From assembly GCA_002686085.1 (NCBI GenBank), contig NZAC01000065.1, positions 1 to 32,103 of the forward strand: DNA of 32,103 nucleotides. Reading direction: 5' to 3'. The notes under the pieces were generated by a model that was not told the origin of the DNA, did no database searches, and saw only the letters and a program-made list of their open reading frames with translations. This stretch comes from Roseibacillus sp. GTDB taxonomy: Bacteria; Verrucomicrobiota; Verrucomicrobiia; Verrucomicrobiales; Akkermansiaceae. Of this stretch, positions 7,976 through 15,267 are shown in pieces; the stretch's first letter is position 1, and every line of letters starts with the position of its first letter. The translations under genes and the position numbers were made by a program.

Positions 7976-8980
7976 CTATCGCTGTGACCGGCGCATGGTC
8001 GCTATCCGGTATTTCATGATGGCGTCTGCGATAGCGCCGGCGAGGGTTTGCTGATAAGTTGGGTTCGCAATCAGCCGGGCTTCGTAAGAGTGGCTCATGA
8101 AGCCCCCCTCAAGGAGAATAGCAGGATGCTTTACTCCAGTCAGGACGCTAAAACGTGCGCGTCGAATGCCTCGGTCGGGTCTCCCGGTTTTGATGAGGCA
8201 GGTGCTGTGAATGGCGGTTGCTAGAGCTATGTTGGCGGAGTCCTGAGTGTTTCCGTTTCTAAGCTGAAAATCATCCTGGCGCAATCCTCTCCCATAGTGG
8301 GCAACGCCCGCAGGCGAGAGGGTGAAGGTCTCGATTCCCTCGGCGCGTCCGCGCCCACCCGAATTAAAGTGGACGCTGATGAAGATCGCATTTTGGAACC
8401 GGTTCGCGAGATCTACCCTCTCCTTCAAGGAGAGGTATCGGTCAGAGTTTCGAGTCATCACGACCTTGAAGCGGCGGGCCTCAAGCTGTTGTTTCAAGAG
8501 ACGCGATACAGCGAGATTATATTTCGCTTCTACTCCGTGGCGATTAACTGCTCCGGGGTCATTGCCGCCGTGACCCGGGTCAATAATGACGGTATCGAAG
8601 GGGGTTGCGGTCTTGATGTAGGACGGTCTCAGGACTGGATCCACCAGCTTGCTAAGGTCGATCCGCGAAATAAGATAACGCCCTTTTACTGGGACGACCT
8701 TGAAGCTGAACACGAACTTTACATTGTTCATGAACACCTCTTGTCCGCCAATCGTAAATCGAATTTTGACAGCCTTGTTCTCCAGCTCAAGAAATGAGCC
8801 TTTAACGGTCAGGGATTGAAATCCGTAGAATTCCTTAATGCTGCGGGCTGTGACATAGTCCTGCCCATTATGGCGAACGGTTTCCCATCCAGGCGCTGCA
8901 TATGCCGAGGACAGGAGTTGCCCTCCAAGCAGTATTACCGCGAGGAAAAAAATGATGGGAGGCCGGAAGGCAGATTTCAT
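7976..8980 (-). CDS. N-acetylmuramoyl-L-alanine amidase (Amidase_3)
   Basis: Zinc amidase that cleaves the amide bond between muramic acid and the stem peptide of peptidoglycan, in the periplasm. I chose the ATG at 8980 (334 residues) because a signal peptide begins there: KSAFRPP, then a hydrophobic core, then SSAYAA. A TTG at 9025 would place 15 polar residues ahead of it. Zinc ligands H137 (IDPGHGGND), E151 (GVEAKYN) and H204 (SVHFNS) and catalytic E291 (LLEGGFMS) are all present. Residues about 30-115 form an extra N-terminal domain resembling the copper-amine-oxidase-like domains often attached to such enzymes. It lies upstream of the cupin gene on the same strand, 48 bases away, and divergent from the SMP-30 gene. 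Confidence 0.92.
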   Translation of the reverse strand: MKSAFRPPIIFFLAVILLGGQLLSSAYAAPGWETVRHNGQDYVTARSIKEFYGFQSLTVKGSFLELENKAVKIRFTIGGQEVFMNNVKFVFSFKVVPVKGRYLISRIDLSKLVDPVLRPSYIKTATPFDTVIIDPGHGGNDPGAVNRHGVEAKYNLAVSRLLKQQLEARRFKVVMTRNSDRYLSLKERVDLANRFQNAIFISVHFNSGGRGRAEGIETFTLSPAGVAHYGRGLRQDDFQLRNGNTQDSANIALATAIHSTCLIKTGRPDRGIRRARFSVLTGVKHPAILLEGGFMSHSYEARLIANPTYQQTLAGAIADAIMKYRIATMRRSQR

Positions 8981-9124
8981 TGATGAGGAAGCCGCGATGG
9001 AGGAAATGGTAGGGTCTGAATCCAACTGCCGGCTCGATGATGAAAGGTTGGCTTGTTAGCGGGTTCCTCGCAATTAGAAAGCTGCTGGACACCGGCAAGG
9101 AGAGGGCTTAGGGATCGCAGCATT

Positions 9125-9979
9125 GTGAATGTTGAGCTAGCTGGGAAATATCGCGCTCAGTGGGGTGAAGGGCCCATATGGTGGAAGGGAAAACTGTATT
9201 ATGTTGATATTGAAGGGTGCACAGTGGTGGAGTTTACTCCCCAATCGGGGGAGGAAAAGTGTTGGCATGTTGGGGAAAGGGTTGGCTCGGTGGTCCCTCG
9301 GGAGAGCGGAGGTTTTGTGATTGCGGGAGATTCAGGATTCGGTTTTCTCGATGCCGAGAGCGGGGAGGTCAGGGCCGTGGGAGACCCGGAGCCCCACAAA
9401 CATGAGAACCGTTTTAATGATGGGAAATGTTCACCGGATGGGCGCTATTTTGCGGGTACGATCAGTCTAGCGAAACGCAAGGGCGATGCCGGCCTCTATC
9501 GATTAGATCCAAACCTCGAAATAGAGCGAATACTCGGAGGGATTACGAATTCCAATGGCCTTGTTTGGACAAAGGATGGGGAGACTCTTTTTTATATAGA
9601 TACCCCGCGGTTATCAGTGCTGTCCTTCCGTTATGAAGCGACGACGGGCTCTCTCTTCGATCAGCGGGAGGCCTTCTCAACTGCGGGGCGGGTGCCTGGG
9701 GTGCCAGACGGAATGACAATCGATACTGAAGGGAACCTCTGGATCGCATTTTGTCACGGCGGCTGTGTGGTCTGCTTTGATCAGTCGGGCAATGAGTTAG
9801 AGCGGATCTTGCTTCCATGCCGGGAGGTAACAGCCCCCACCTTTGGTGGAAAAGGCCTCGAGGATCTCTATGTGACGACAGGTCAACCAGCGGATGGGGT
9901 TGAGGAGGATGCGGGCCGTTTATTTGTTTTGTCTGGTTTGGGTGTTACAGGAAATCCCGCACATTGCTTCGGGGGTTGA
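9125..9979 (+). CDS. SMP-30/gluconolactonase/LRE-family protein
   Basis: Six-bladed beta-propeller hydrolase of the regucalcin/gluconolactonase family, which opens sugar lactones using one divalent metal. Metal-site residues expected from the family are present: Glu in WGEGPIW, Asn in NRFNDGKCSPDGRY, Asn in TNSNGLVWT and Asp in GVPDGMTID. The frame is open from a TTG at 9053, but homology begins around the GTG at 9125 (VELAGKYRAQWGEGP), which gives 284 residues, the usual size. No strong ribosome-binding site is seen. There is no signal peptide, so it is probably cytosolic. Its location opposite a secreted dehydrogenase-like protein and a cupin suggests, but does not prove, a role in sugar or sugar-acid metabolism. 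Confidence 0.88.
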   Translation: MNVELAGKYRAQWGEGPIWWKGKLYYVDIEGCTVVEFTPQSGEEKCWHVGERVGSVVPRESGGFVIAGDSGFGFLDAESGEVRAVGDPEPHKHENRFNDGKCSPDGRYFAGTISLAKRKGDAGLYRLDPNLEIERILGGITNSNGLVWTKDGETLFYIDTPRLSVLSFRYEATTGSLFDQREAFSTAGRVPGVPDGMTIDTEGNLWIAFCHGGCVVCFDQSGNELERILLPCREVTAPTFGGKGLEDLYVTTGQPADGVEEDAGRLFVLSGLGVTGNPAHCFGG

Positions 9980-10132
9980 GCTAGAGGCTTGCCCACATGA
10001 GATGATTGTACTTCCGTGCCCCTTAGCAGGGACCTATGTAACAATCTTGAATGATGGTGACCAAAGAGCAACAGGGGGAGTGCTTAAAGGGCTAATGAAA
10101 GCAGTATGGCAGTCCCAAATGGAGGTAGTAAC

Positions 10133-10477
10133 TCACAGGATGGTCCGGTTTCTCCGAATCTTTCTCGTTGGCTCGGGATCTTGCAAAGCTTCGCCGGAAG
10201 AGAATAGATGACTGCTCAATTCCCGGTGCCGTTGAAACCGCTTGCGGTGCTTGATGCTCCGGGAGTTTGCTCGTTTCCTCCAGCGCCGAAAACTCCCCGG
10301 CTTAAGATGTCGCCGCATCAGCTTGATAACCGCGGGCTCGCGAAGGCCCGAGACCTGATAGATTTCTTCGAAGGTAATCCGATCGGCCCAGGCGGCCCAT
10401 ATGATCCAATCCGTTGATCCCCGGGCTGGCTCGGGTAACGCTTTTCGGGTGGCCGGCCAATTTCCATGCTTCGCCAT
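10133..10477 (-). CDS. TIGR03643/DUF2805 family protein
   Basis: Small basic protein of unknown function. The family signature is clear: DRITFEEIYQVSGLREPAV, then IKLMRRHLKPGSFRRWRKRA, which looks like a helix-turn-helix with an arginine-rich helix. That suggests nucleic-acid binding (inference). The ATG at 10477 gives 114 residues; a TTG at 10504 would add nine. The family core is about 70 residues, so the last 45 residues (rich in Arg, Ser, His and Glu) are an extra tail. It is the last gene of the minus-strand run, 187 bases after priA. Confidence 0.75.
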   Translation of the reverse strand: MAKHGNWPATRKALPEPARGSTDWIIWAAWADRITFEEIYQVSGLREPAVIKLMRRHLKPGSFRRWRKRANSRSIKHRKRFQRHRELSSHLFSSGEALQDPEPTRKIRRNRTIL

Positions 10478-10543
10478 GATAAAATCTACTATACTGTAGT
10501 CCAAATACGATTATTCGCTAATGGTATCTGGTAGAGTGCTATA

Positions 10544-10559
10544 CATTCTTGCAAGAATG
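10544..10559. promoter_or_regulatory. 16-bp perfect palindrome upstream of TIGR03643 gene
   Basis: cattcttg followed at once by caagaatg, with no spacer. A gapless palindrome of this kind suits a dimeric DNA-binding protein better than an RNA hairpin. It lies about 67 bases before the ATG at 10477, in the intergenic stretch 10478-10664, which otherwise shows no gene. Whether it is an operator is inference. Confidence 0.35.
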
Positions 10560-10649
10560 CGGCCTCAACGGGAGTTACCTCAGGGCTCGATTACAGGTAG
10601 ATAGGAAACGAACTAATGGAGGAGGATGGTAACTAAGGAGGAATCTCAG

Positions 10650-10669
10650 GGCAATTTATGCAAATTACC
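10650..10669 (-). terminator. Hairpin at the priA stop codon
   Basis: On the minus strand ggtaattt, loop gcat, aaattgcc form an 8-bp stem with one G-U pair; it contains the TAA stop of priA (10665-10667). No T-run follows, so it may act only as a weak terminator or as a 3'-end stabiliser. Low confidence. Confidence 0.25.
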
Positions 10670-12914
10670 CGAAATCGTAAGCGTCCATATCAAAGACCAA
10701 GCTAACTTCCTCGGGTAAGGTGGTTGCGGAAAGTACCTGCTGAACATGCCGTGAGAGCACCCGAGGATTGTCTGATCTTATGAGAAGTTGGAAACGAAAA
10801 AGGCCATGAGACCTCGGAGTGGGAGCAGGATTTGGAGCGCCCAGTTCTATTCCACCCGGTAGATTGGTAGAGAGGCGTTGATGAAGATTCTGGAGTGTGA
10901 ATTCCGCCAGACGTTCGTGACTACATTTGCTCGTGAGCAAGGCCGCGTGAGTAAAAGGAGGAAAATTGAACTGCTGGCGAAAATCGTATTCCTGGTCGGC
11001 GAAGCCCTCATAATCGTGATGTCTTGCAAACTGCACGGAGGGAGAATGAGGAGTAAAGGTCTGGATGATTACTTCACCCTCCATTTCTCCCCGTCCGGAA
11101 CGGCCAGCTACCTGAGTAAGCAGCTGGAATGTTCTTTCTCCAGCCCGGAAGTCGGGTGCATGGAGCGAGAGGTCAGCATTCAAGATGCCTGCGAGGGTGA
11201 CGTTAGGAAAATCCAGTCCCTTTGCGATCATCTGCGTGCCTAGCAGGATGTCGATCTTCCGGGCCCGAAAGTCGCGCAGCGTGTTCCTAAGAGCATTTTT
11301 CTTCCGGGCAGTATCGGCATCCAAGCGGGCAAGCCGTGCAGATGGAAACACCTTTTTGAGAACCTCTTCGACTTTCTGGGTTCCATAGCCCTGCAGGAGT
11401 ATTGATCGATCATGGCACTTGGGGCACGCGCGAGGCACGATCGACTGGTAGCCACAAAGGTGGCAGATCAATCTCTCTTCCGTCCGGTGGTAGGTCAAAG
11501 GTACGGCGCAATGCTGGCACTCACAGACATGACCACAGCTCGGGCACTGCAGAGATCGGGCAAATCCACGGCGATTGAGAAAGAGAATTACTTGCTGGCC
11601 GGCCTCCAGTTTTTTTTCCATGTCAGTCCTGAGACGTTCAGAAAGAATTGCAGGTCCACCTTTTTGTTTCCGAGTCTCGTTGCGCATGTCTACAACCCGA
11701 ATGAGAGGGAGAGATTGGCCATCTGCTCTCTCGGTAAGTCGAACGAGATTGTATTTTCCTGACTGGGCGTTTTGGAACGATTCCAGAGAGGGGGTTGCGG
11801 AACCCAGAACCACTTGACATCGCTCAAGGTTTCCCCGGACCACTGCAAGGTCTCGACCCTGATACTTGGGCGGATTTTCCTGCTTGTAGGTGTTTTCGTG
11901 TTCCTCGTCCACGATGATCAGTCCGGGTGAGGGGAGAGGGGCAAATACTGCCGACCGGGCGCCAACGACTACCATGGCCTCTCCTTTCCGGATTCGGTGC
12001 CACTCGTCGAACCGCTCACCCTGAGATAGATTGGAGTGGAGAACCGCAACTTGATCATGAAGGGCAGAGAACCTTGATTTGAAATGTTGGACGGTCTGGG
12101 GCGTTAATGCGATTTCAGGAACTAGGACGAGGACGCTTTTCCCGCGGTCAAGGCAATGTTGTGCTGCTTGGAGATATACTTCGGTCTTTCCAGATCCGGT
12201 AACTCCATGGAGGAGGATCGGTTTGGGGAAATTACTTGTAGCCTCAGGGTCCAAATCTGGATCGAGGAAGGAATCCACTGAGGCGCAGATCTCCTCGTAG
12301 GCGTATCGTTGCCCGGGGTTCAGCTTGTGCGGGGTGCTCTGAAGAAAGACATCGCCAGCATCAGGGTCACGTCGGATCTCATGAGGCTGGACAGAAAGGT
12401 AGCCTGCATCCTCAAGGGATTTTACGCTGCCTCTTACCGAGGCGCCTCCAAGGTCATTGAGTGAAATCGGGCCCGATTTCTCCAGCAAGCTCAGGATGGT
12501 ATGCTGCCGGGGCGCCCGCCGTGAAAGTTTGTCGAGAGCCTCTGGATCAGGCATTTCAACGAGTGTCGCGACAAGGTGTGTCTTGGCAGAGTGAGTTTCT
12601 TGACGCACGGCCCCTGGGAGCATGGAACGCATGATCTGCTCAAGCGGCGTTCCGTAATAGCCTGCCATCCATCGAGCGAGTTGAATCAGTTTCTCCGTTA
12701 CGACAGGCTCAGGATCGATAAGCGAGGTTACAGGCTTAAGTTTAAAAGCAGAGCTTTGCGTTGAGCCAATGTCTAGGATCGTCCCGGTAGCAGAAGTATT
12801 GCGAAGAGGTACTTTTACCCTGCAGCCGGGGCGGGCAGAGACCCCCTCCGGAAGCGCATAATCAAAAATGAGCTCCGACGGTCCATCGATCAAGACTTTG
12901 ACAGCGCCCGGCAT
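10665..12914 (-). CDS. priA: Primosomal replication restart helicase PriA
   Basis: 3'-to-5' DNA helicase that reloads the replisome at stalled forks. The N-terminal part (about 1-200) holds the 3'-end DNA-binding and winged-helix domains. The helicase core shows Walker A GVTGSGKTE (237-245), the PriA-specific DEEH box (336-339), GSATPSLESF and the C-terminal helicase motif QVAGRSGRGE. Eight cysteines arranged as CPSC, CECQHC, CHLC and CPKC form the two zinc sites between the helicase motifs. Length 749 is typical. It begins 128 bases after dxs on the same strand; that gap contains a DnaA-box-like 9-mer and short GC repeats. Confidence 0.97.
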   Translation of the reverse strand: MPGAVKVLIDGPSELIFDYALPEGVSARPGCRVKVPLRNTSATGTILDIGSTQSSAFKLKPVTSLIDPEPVVTEKLIQLARWMAGYYGTPLEQIMRSMLPGAVRQETHSAKTHLVATLVEMPDPEALDKLSRRAPRQHTILSLLEKSGPISLNDLGGASVRGSVKSLEDAGYLSVQPHEIRRDPDAGDVFLQSTPHKLNPGQRYAYEEICASVDSFLDPDLDPEATSNFPKPILLHGVTGSGKTEVYLQAAQHCLDRGKSVLVLVPEIALTPQTVQHFKSRFSALHDQVAVLHSNLSQGERFDEWHRIRKGEAMVVVGARSAVFAPLPSPGLIIVDEEHENTYKQENPPKYQGRDLAVVRGNLERCQVVLGSATPSLESFQNAQSGKYNLVRLTERADGQSLPLIRVVDMRNETRKQKGGPAILSERLRTDMEKKLEAGQQVILFLNRRGFARSLQCPSCGHVCECQHCAVPLTYHRTEERLICHLCGYQSIVPRACPKCHDRSILLQGYGTQKVEEVLKKVFPSARLARLDADTARKKNALRNTLRDFRARKIDILLGTQMIAKGLDFPNVTLAGILNADLSLHAPDFRAGERTFQLLTQVAGRSGRGEMEGEVIIQTFTPHSPSVQFARHHDYEGFADQEYDFRQQFNFPPFTHAALLTSKCSHERLAEFTLQNLHQRLSTNLPGGIELGAPNPAPTPRSHGLFRFQLLIRSDNPRVLSRHVQQVLSATTLPEEVSLVFDMDAYDFG

Positions 12915-13001
12915 AGTGCGACGATATGCATAAACTCAGGGCTGTCCAACGTCGCAGATTAACTCAAGCTGTAGTCAAAAATGACCGATAGTCGCCCGGA
13001 C

Positions 13002-13010
13002 TGTGGATAA
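13002..13010 (-). promoter_or_regulatory. DnaA-box-like 9-mer
   Basis: The minus strand reads TTATCCACA, identical to the strong DnaA-box consensus. It lies between dxs and priA next to a GC-rich repeat. One exact 9-mer in a window of this size is expected by chance about once in four, so this is suggestive only. No cluster of further boxes was noticed. Confidence 0.3.
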
Positions 13011-13050
13011 CCTGCCTGCCCGCCTGCCCGCCTGTCAGGCTGTCAGGCTG
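13011..13050. repeat. Short GC-rich direct and inverted repeats at the dxs 3' end
   Basis: The stretch contains cctg-cctg, two copies of cctgcccg and two copies of ctgtcagg, plus the inverted motif cctg t cagg. The dxs stop codon (13043-13045) lies inside it. The arrangement suggests slippage-prone DNA and potential mRNA structure after dxs; it resembles no mobile element. Confidence 0.6.
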
Positions 13051-14959
13051 TGGCAGCTTTTGTCGGTAGATATGGAAGGATCTTCTCCAATGCGGACTCT
13101 GCGGTGATTCCGTGCTTTTCGCGGAGAATATCCACCTTGCCGTGTTCGACAAACTCGTCAGGCCAGCCCACCCTTTCAACAGGAGTGTTGATTCCTGCAT
13201 CATGTAAAAGCTCAATGACGGATGCACCAAATCCATTCTTCAGGACATGGTCCTCAAACGTGCAGATCACTTTGCAACGTTTAGCTACTTCAAGGATCAG
13301 TTCTTCGTCGAGAGGTTTGATGAAGCGGGGGTTGACCAAGGCTACGGAGTGACCCTGCTTTTCGAGCTCCTCAGCGGCCTCTACAGCAAGATCGTGAACG
13401 AACCCGAGGCCAATGAGAGCAACATCATTGCCGTCTTTGATAAGCTCTCCCTTGCCGATCTCCAGAAGGCGTGGACTCTCTTTGGGTTGGGCTCCGGTTC
13501 CCACTCCCCGTGGATATCGGACTGCGATTGGGCCCTCTTCATATTGGGCCATCGTCCAGAGCATATCCGCAAACTCATCCTCATCGACCGGCTGCATATG
13601 CACAATGTTCGGAATGTGTCTCAGGTAGCCAATGTCAAACAGGCCGTGATGAGTGGGGCCATCGTCACCGGAGAGCCCCCCCCTGTCCATGCAGAGGCGG
13701 ACAGGAAGCCCTTGCAGCGCCATATCATGAATAATCATGTCGTAGGCCCGCTGCATAAAGGTGGAATAGATTGCCAGAAAGGGTTTCAGTCCCTGAGTCG
13801 CGAGGCCACAGGCAAACAGGGCAGCATGCTCCTCTGCAATGCCGACATCGAAGTAGCGAGCTGGAATCTCTTCCTTGAAAATTTCAAGTTTGGTTCCACC
13901 GGGCATCGCTGCTGTGACCGCAACGATTTTTTCGTCTTCCTTTGCAAGGTTGGTCACGGTTCTTCCGAAAACCTCAGAGTAGGTGGGATTTCCGCCGCTA
14001 CTGGTCGATCCATCGACAACGTTGTAGGGGCCAAGTCCGTGGAACTTGCCTGGCTTTTCAAGCGCCGGTCTGTAGCCGCGGCCTTTTTCGGTAATGATGT
14101 GGAGGATAACAGGTTCTTCCTGCTCTTTGAGATATTCGAAGGTCCTGACCAGAAGGGGAAGGTTATGGCCGTCAATGGGACCAAAATAGCGGACGCCAAA
14201 TTTTTCGAATAGGACGTTGGGGAAAAGCAGGTTTTTCGCACTACGCTCGATCTTTTTAGCGAGGCGACGCACGCCCTGTCCTCCTACTCGTTCAACAAAC
14301 TCCGCCGCCTTTTGACGAACGTCAGAGTAGGCCTTGTTGGTCTGCAGGGCGTTGAAGTATTTCGCGATAGCTCCCACATTCTTGTCGATAGACCATTCAT
14401 TATCATTCAATACGACGATGAAGCGCTTGGTCGTCTCTGCGATATTATTGAGCGCCTCAAGGGTAGGTCCACAGGTGAATGCTGCATCGCCTGCAATCGC
14501 GACCACATGCTCGTCGTCTCCCTTGAGGTCTCTAGCTGCTGCCATTCCAAGGGCTGCGGACAATGCAGTGCCAGCGTGACCAGCTCCGTAGCAATCATGG
14601 TCCGATTCAGTACGAAGCAGAAACCCATTGAGGCCTTCGTATTGCCGGATGGAATCAATTTGGCCAGCTCTGCCGGTCAGCATTTTGTGAACGTAGCCCT
14701 GGTGGGATACGTCCATCACAAATCGGTCAACAGGCGTATTGAAAACTTTGTGGAGGGCGATAGTGAGTTCCACTACCCCGAGATTGGGCCCAAGATGGCC
14801 TCCGGTCCGGGCCAACGTCCGAATCAGTGTGTCTCGAATTTCCACTGCGAGCTGTTCAAGTTGCTCGTCGTCGAGAACCTTGACGTCGTCCGGACTTTGG
14901 AGCCCCGGTAGAAGGCTCGTATCGGAATGGGGCTGAGGGTTAGAGGAGTCGGATGTCAT
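13043..14959 (-). CDS. dxs: 1-deoxy-D-xylulose-5-phosphate synthase
   Basis: Thiamine-diphosphate enzyme condensing pyruvate with glyceraldehyde 3-phosphate, the first step of the MEP isoprenoid pathway. With the ATG at 14959 it has 638 residues, normal for DXS; an ATG at 15010 would deepen the overlap with xseB. Landmarks are GGHLGPNLG (H55), DVSHQGYVHKMLTGR, NDNEWSID, a catalytic Glu in FDVGIAEEHAA, YSTFMQRAYD and the DXS signature DGPTHHGLFDIGYLR. The thiamine motif is GDAAFT (157-162) where the family usually has GDGA, and several positions around it also differ from the common form, so this is a divergent DXS. The start overlaps the xseB end by 20 bases. Confidence 0.93.
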   Translation of the reverse strand: MTSDSSNPQPHSDTSLLPGLQSPDDVKVLDDEQLEQLAVEIRDTLIRTLARTGGHLGPNLGVVELTIALHKVFNTPVDRFVMDVSHQGYVHKMLTGRAGQIDSIRQYEGLNGFLLRTESDHDCYGAGHAGTALSAALGMAAARDLKGDDEHVVAIAGDAAFTCGPTLEALNNIAETTKRFIVVLNDNEWSIDKNVGAIAKYFNALQTNKAYSDVRQKAAEFVERVGGQGVRRLAKKIERSAKNLLFPNVLFEKFGVRYFGPIDGHNLPLLVRTFEYLKEQEEPVILHIITEKGRGYRPALEKPGKFHGLGPYNVVDGSTSSGGNPTYSEVFGRTVTNLAKEDEKIVAVTAAMPGGTKLEIFKEEIPARYFDVGIAEEHAALFACGLATQGLKPFLAIYSTFMQRAYDMIIHDMALQGLPVRLCMDRGGLSGDDGPTHHGLFDIGYLRHIPNIVHMQPVDEDEFADMLWTMAQYEEGPIAVRYPRGVGTGAQPKESPRLLEIGKGELIKDGNDVALIGLGFVHDLAVEAAEELEKQGHSVALVNPRFIKPLDEELILEVAKRCKVICTFEDHVLKNGFGASVIELLHDAGINTPVERVGWPDEFVEHGKVDILREKHGITAESALEKILPYLPTKAATA

Positions 14960-15257
14960 CTTCAAGAGATTCGGCGGCTGGGCCGTTACTTGCCGGGGGA
15001 TCCTCAACATCTTCCGAGTTGGGTGCGAGGTTCTTTTCTGCGGAGTTTCCTACTTCGATCAACTCTATTCGCTGTTTTGCGGCTGCAAGCACTTTTTCAC
15101 AGTGTTGAAGGAGTCCTGCACCCGTCTCGTAGTGGGCAACCAGTTCTTCAAGAGGGAGCTGATCTCCTTCCATGGCCTCTACGAGGCTCTCCAGTTCTTC
15201 CATGGCTTCTTCGAAGGTGTGAGCCTCCGAGCCTTTTGCCTTCTTTTTAGCCGCCAT
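14940..15257 (-). CDS. xseB: Exodeoxyribonuclease VII small subunit
   Basis: Small helical subunit that binds XseA to form the single-strand-specific exonuclease VII. The family core is clear (FEEAMEELESLVEAMEGDQL, then LEELVAHYETGAGLLQHCEK). I chose the ATG at 15257 (105 residues); the frame opens upstream but that part lies inside the preceding gene. After the core comes an acidic, Pro/Ala-rich tail of about 35 residues (SEDVEDPPASNGPAAES) not needed for the family fold. Its partner xseA is not in the window. It starts 10 bases after the membrane glycosyltransferase and overlaps dxs, a dxs-xseB linkage seen in many bacteria. Confidence 0.93.
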   Translation of the reverse strand: MAAKKKAKGSEAHTFEEAMEELESLVEAMEGDQLPLEELVAHYETGAGLLQHCEKVLAAAKQRIELIEVGNSAEKNLAPNSEDVEDPPASNGPAAESLEDDIRLL

Positions 15258-15267
15258 TATCGTGTCG

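Noticed and set aside
9894-10211. 105-codon + strand ORF after the SMP-30 gene
   Set aside because: It begins inside the SMP-30 gene in another frame, overlaps the end of the minus-strand TIGR03643 gene and has no recognisable domain or ribosome-binding site.
13002-13050. Replication origin
   Set aside because: Only one DnaA box, no AT-rich unwinding region and no cluster of boxes; dnaA is not nearby. The rpmH gap also has no clear boxes.
13247-14212. 321-codon + strand ORF
   Set aside because: It is fully antisense to dxs, whose conserved motifs establish the coding strand; the open frame reflects codon bias.
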